Origin: Deltaproteobacteria bacterium
GTDB taxonomy: Bacteria; JAEEML01
Reading direction: 5' to 3'
DNA: 26,381 nt
Assembly (NCBI GenBank): GCA_016283195.1
Contig: JAEEML010000051.1
Coordinates: forward strand, 1 to 26,381
Positions 23,544 to 26,381 of the stretch are shown here, piece by piece; position 1 is the first letter of the stretch; each line of letters starts with the position of its first letter. Below the pieces are notes generated by a model. It worked only from the letters and a program-made list of their open reading frames with translations. It did not search any database and was not told the DNA's origin. The position numbers were made by a program, and so were the translations under genes.

Positions 23544-24119
23544 ATGCATGCTAAAAAGAAGATCAAAGAAGCGCTGGAAGAACGCTATATTAGACTAAAC
23601 CAGAATTTCCAATGGTCTCCGGAAAATATAGAAAAAATCATCGCTCTTAATAATGAACTTTTAGAACGTTACCGCGAAGCTTATAACGAACTTCGGCGCT
23701 TTAAAAATGAATTTAATGCGCGCTACTTGGCAGGCGACCAAAATTATCGGGATTATACGCTGGAAGTAGAATTTTGGTACCCATTACCACCCGCTTTAAG
23801 TGGTGATGAAGAACAACTTTGGGAGAATCTTGGTGAAACAAGCACTTGTTGGGGCACCTCTCTTTTGACATTTAGCCATTATGGAGATGAGGGAAGCTCA
23901 GATATTCCTCCGTTTGAAGAGGTGATGTCGATAGATGAAACGTCCTGGAATGATTACCCTTTTAATAACAAAGCTCTTGACGGCACTTATATTTATTATT
24001 TCATGCATGAGATTTTTGGTAACAATGAAACCTACTCACTGGCAGATGCCGTGCAGATGAAAGCGGAAAATTTTGCCTGGCAACTGATTATCAAACTGGA
24101 GCATTGGGGGAATGGATAA
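23544..24119 (+). CDS. unknown 191-residue cytoplasmic protein
   Basis: I do not recognise this protein. GGGAGG lies five bases before the ATG. Residues about 1-65 are charged and helical, likely a coiled coil (ERYIRLNQNF ... NNELLERYREAYNELRRFKNEF). The rest is acidic and rich in aromatic residues (Trp, Tyr, Phe), with stretches like YTLEVEFWYPLPP and TSTCWGTSLLTFSHYGDE, and ends in a helix (MKAENFAWQLIIKLEHWGNG). There is no signal peptide or membrane segment. It is the sole gene behind promoter copy h, with base composition like its neighbours. Membership in the shared regulon is the only clue to its role. Confidence 0.75.
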   Translation: MHAKKKIKEALEERYIRLNQNFQWSPENIEKIIALNNELLERYREAYNELRRFKNEFNARYLAGDQNYRDYTLEVEFWYPLPPALSGDEEQLWENLGETSTCWGTSLLTFSHYGDEGSSDIPPFEEVMSIDETSWNDYPFNNKALDGTYIYYFMHEIFGNNETYSLADAVQMKAENFAWQLIIKLEHWGNG

Positions 24120-24248
24120 GGGTAATTAAGGAAAAACAGCTTGCTGCTGGTGAGAAAAGATCGGATATTGCGCTGAGAAGTGCGGAGTATGGGAAATAGC
24201 CTAATACTTTGTAAACTTTAGTTAAAAAATATCTTTTGAGGCAACATC

Positions 24249-25520
24249 ATGTCTAAAATACTTTTAAAATCAGCACTTATTGAAGCCACTCGTGGCAAAA
24301 GCGTGCGCCGCGATATCCTTATTGCCGGGGGGCGCTTCCAAAAAATCGCTGCAACTATTTCTGCTGAAGAAGCCGGTGATTGCGAAGTGGTGGACTCTTC
24401 AAATTTTGCAGTACTTCCGGCATTTTATAATGGGCACACCCATGCGGCGATGACCCTTTTACGCGGCTATGCCGACGACATGGAGCTCTCACGCTGGCTA
24501 AATGAATATATCTGGCCGATGGAAGCTAAGCTTAGGCCCGCAGATATCAGAATAGCCAGCCGCCTGGCCGTTTTGGAGATGATAAAGTCGGGGACGGTCT
24601 TCTTTGCCGATATGTATTGGCACCACGATGAGACGCTGAAAGTTGTGGAAGAGATGGGCGTTAGGGCAACGATTGGCCTCTCCATGGCCGACCTATTGCA
24701 ACCACCGGAAGAAATTGAAAAATCTTTTGCCTTTTTGGTCGCCCACACGGGAGAATCGGAACGCGTGAAACTGGCGGTGATGCCGCATGCTGTTTACACG
24801 GTTAGCGAGGCGCTCTTAAAACGCTGTTTTGCCGTTGCCAAGGCGGAAAATTATCTGGTGCACACCCATTTATCGGAAACGCGCCAGGAGGTGGAAAATT
24901 GCCAAAAACAGTATGGCTGCACCCCGCCGCAGCTTCTGGCTCGCCTGGGCGGGCTAAATGACAAGCTCATTGCCGCCCACTGCGTCCATTTTACGCCGGA
25001 AGATCGCCGGATTTTTGCCGCCGCCGGAGCCACGGCCATTACCAATCCCTGCTCTAATTTGAAACTGGCCAGCGGTATGCCCCAAATTAACGAACTATTG
25101 GCCGCCGGTATCAGAGTGGGCATTGGAACCGACGGCGCCTCCTCCAATAACAGCCTCGATATGCACGATGATATGAAACTGGCGGCCCTTATTGCTAAAG
25201 TCAGCGGCTCGGCGGAAACGTTGCCGGCTAGAGAGGCGCTGGAAATGGCTACAGTGCGGGTGGCTGAGGCTTACGGGCTTAATGCCGGGGTTATTGCCGA
25301 AGGAAAACTGGCCGATTGCCTGCTAATTGATCTCTCCGCCGAGAGCATGGTGCCCTGTTATGACCTGGTGAGCAACTGGGTTTATGCCGCTGATTCCAGG
25401 TGTATAGATTCGGTTATATGTAATGGAAAATTTATTATGCGCGGCCGCCATGTGGATGGCGAAGAGGATATTCGGTGCGAGGCGGCGGCTTGTGCGGCGC
25501 GGCTGGTGCAAACTCCTTAA
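24249..25520 (+). CDS. amidohydrolase of the MTA/S-adenosylhomocysteine deaminase group
   Basis: A 423-residue protein of the usual length. The metal ligands of the amidohydrolase barrel are visible: His63 and His65 in NGHTHAAMT, His207 in VHTHLSET, and Asp295 in IGTDGASSNN. AAHCVH (His244) and NPCSNLKLASG are characteristic of the MtaD-type deaminases that convert methylthioadenosine or S-adenosylhomocysteine to inosine derivatives; relatives deaminate other purines or guanine, so the substrate is not certain. TGAGG lies seven bases before the ATG. No repeated promoter precedes it: the 129 bases upstream hold no clear promoter. It is a housekeeping-like gene inside the accessory stretch. Confidence 0.87.
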   Translation: MSKILLKSALIEATRGKSVRRDILIAGGRFQKIAATISAEEAGDCEVVDSSNFAVLPAFYNGHTHAAMTLLRGYADDMELSRWLNEYIWPMEAKLRPADIRIASRLAVLEMIKSGTVFFADMYWHHDETLKVVEEMGVRATIGLSMADLLQPPEEIEKSFAFLVAHTGESERVKLAVMPHAVYTVSEALLKRCFAVAKAENYLVHTHLSETRQEVENCQKQYGCTPPQLLARLGGLNDKLIAAHCVHFTPEDRRIFAAAGATAITNPCSNLKLASGMPQINELLAAGIRVGIGTDGASSNNSLDMHDDMKLAALIAKVSGSAETLPAREALEMATVRVAEAYGLNAGVIAEGKLADCLLIDLSAESMVPCYDLVSNWVYAADSRCIDSVICNGKFIMRGRHVDGEEDIRCEAAACAARLVQTP

Positions 25521-25714
25521 TATTTAAGAAAAAAAATTCATATTACAAATGTTCTATTCTTTCTTGGCATTCCATTCCGCAGAAAAGTAGTTCTACTGTG
25601 GCCGGCGGAGAGATTATTTCTGCATTTATTTTATCGTCCTCCATTTGGCAACCTGGCGAAATCTATGGGATTAAGTAGATTTAAAACGCTATTTTTGAAC
25701 TTTTTCCCTGCCAA

Positions 25715-25747
25715 TTATCACGATTTGATAGCCAGGCGGTTTAAGAG
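25715..25747 (+). promoter_or_regulatory. repeated promoter, copy i (before the alpha/beta hydrolase gene)
   Basis: TTATC, ACGATTT, GATAG, 10 bases, TAAGAG. Left arm 4/5, right arm 5/5, weak -10 box. TTTTT tracts lie upstream. Exactly 42 bases from -10 box to the ATG at 25790. Confidence 0.72.
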
Positions 25748-25789
25748 GCAAGAGCAGAGGGGCGAAGGCAGCCCAGAGAGGAGAGGAAG

Positions 25790-26381
25790 ATGGAGACTTA
25801 TGAGCAATCGCCGGAGAATACCATGGATTTTGACAAAATAGTTTCCTGCCAGGCAGGAGAAGCGCAGCTTGATTACGGCTTTGTTTTCGGCCCAAACCGC
25901 CAGAAAATATTTTTAATAAAAACAGGGCAAGGAGGCTCCATTTACGGCTATGAAAACAAATATCTGAAATTAGCCATTAACTTACGAGATTTATATGGCT
26001 TTTCCACTCTTTGCGCCTCCACACAAACTGGCTCTACCAATCAAATTGAGCAATTGTTTCAGGTGCTTAAGCAAGAGTTTAAAATTGATAAAGAAACGAC
26101 AATTTACTTTATGGGCATGTCGAAAGGCGCAGCACTTGGCTGCCTTGCGAGCGCTTTGTTTCCGCAAATCAGGCGTTTTTTGCTCATCAACCCGCCGCTA
26201 ATGTTTAATAATATGGTGGAAATTTTTCAGGCTAGTAAGCAATTTAGCGGCGCAATGATGCACTTTGTTTTTGGCGCTCTTGATCCTTCGGTACATTCGG
26301 CGCACCTGTTGCAAAAGCTCTGTAAAAAGGAAAATGTGCGGGTGACAGTGGTGCCGGAGCAAGATCATAATTTTTCTAAAA
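25790..26381 (+). CDS. alpha/beta hydrolase-like protein, cut by the window edge
   Basis: 197 codons are visible and the frame is still open at the window end. AGGAG lies six bases before the ATG. The chain has an alpha/beta-hydrolase look: a strand leading to the nucleophile elbow GMSKG with Ser111 (IYFMGMSKGAALGCLA), then FGALDPS as the likely acid strand, and EQDHNF near the edge with the likely catalytic His. There is no signal peptide. The substrate is unknown; the closest general class is esterase or peptidase-like hydrolases that act in the cytoplasm. It stands behind promoter copy i. The C-terminus is not in the window. Confidence 0.78.
   Translation, partial: METYEQSPENTMDFDKIVSCQAGEAQLDYGFVFGPNRQKIFLIKTGQGGSIYGYENKYLKLAINLRDLYGFSTLCASTQTGSTNQIEQLFQVLKQEFKIDKETTIYFMGMSKGAALGCLASALFPQIRRFLLINPPLMFNNMVEIFQASKQFSGAMMHFVFGALDPSVHSAHLLQKLCKKENVRVTVVPEQDHNFSK

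Noticed and set aside
24120-24248. Promoter copy before the amidohydrolase gene
   Set aside because: No GATAG arm or phased -10 box found; nothing I could support in this gap.
7886-25747. Integron attC or insertion-sequence ends as explanation for the repeated inverted motif
   Set aside because: The sites lack attC-type RYYYAAC/GTTRRRY boxes, show no target duplications or transposase, and keep a fixed distance to a -10 box and a fixed orientation towards genes, which fits promoters better.
1-26381. tRNA, rRNA or CRISPR content
   Set aside because: No cloverleaf-like sequence, rRNA-like stretch or regularly spaced repeat array was seen on either strand.

Overview
The window suggests a Gram-negative bacterium. 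It has several lipoproteins with classic lipobox signals, an outer-membrane porin and a type III secretion export gate. EGF-like and cysteine-repeat lipoproteins, BspA-type leucine-rich repeat proteins and a trypsin-like lipoprotein would suit a Myxococcota or other former deltaproteobacterial lineage, possibly host-associated. That placement is inference only. No rRNA, tRNA, CRISPR array or transposase was seen.

Region 1 (1-7803, minus strand) looks like one transcription unit: sctV, murB, a GH13 alpha-amylase-family lipoprotein, an EGF-like lipoprotein, a maltoporin-like porin with a charged coiled coil, and a further lipoprotein cut by the window edge. Genes overlap or are tightly spaced except for 124 bases between sctV and murB. 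A good sigma-70-type promoter, with a perfect 14-bp palindrome just downstream, precedes sctV. The amylase and the porin together suggest surface alpha-glucan breakdown and uptake of the products.

Region 2 (7860-26381) is an accessory region. Its most striking content is a repeated, oriented promoter architecture: CTATC, 7 bases, GATAG, exactly 10 bases, then a TATAAT-like -10 box, usually with oligo-T or oligo-A tracts upstream. I find ten copies on both strands (a 7891, j 9728, b 12940, c 18901 minus, d 18942, e 19314, f 21023 minus, g 22564, h 23469, i 25715). They stand before an AAA+ ATPase, a WYL-domain regulator, the mcrBC area, two intracellular LRR proteins, a metallophosphoesterase, an unknown 191-residue protein and an alpha/beta hydrolase. 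Two copies have no gene in front of them. In three cases (f, h, i) exactly 42 bases separate the -10 box from the start codon. The layout resembles a dispersed regulon under one DNA-binding protein, and the WYL protein, which carries a variant of the site before its own gene, is the natural candidate.

Inside region 2 lie a trypsin-like lipoprotein with five cysteine repeats, a McrBC restriction pair followed by a DUF1016 (YhcG-type) nuclease, a Bro-N/Fic fusion, a MIF-family tautomerase and an MTA/SAH-deaminase-like amidohydrolase. There are also signs of duplication and decay: a 37-codon MIF remnant followed by a promoter copy repeats the order MIF plus promoter found at 22.2-22.6 kb, a 16-codon reading frame resembles the start of the AAA+ gene, and a DUF2442-like remnant sits between two orphan promoter copies.
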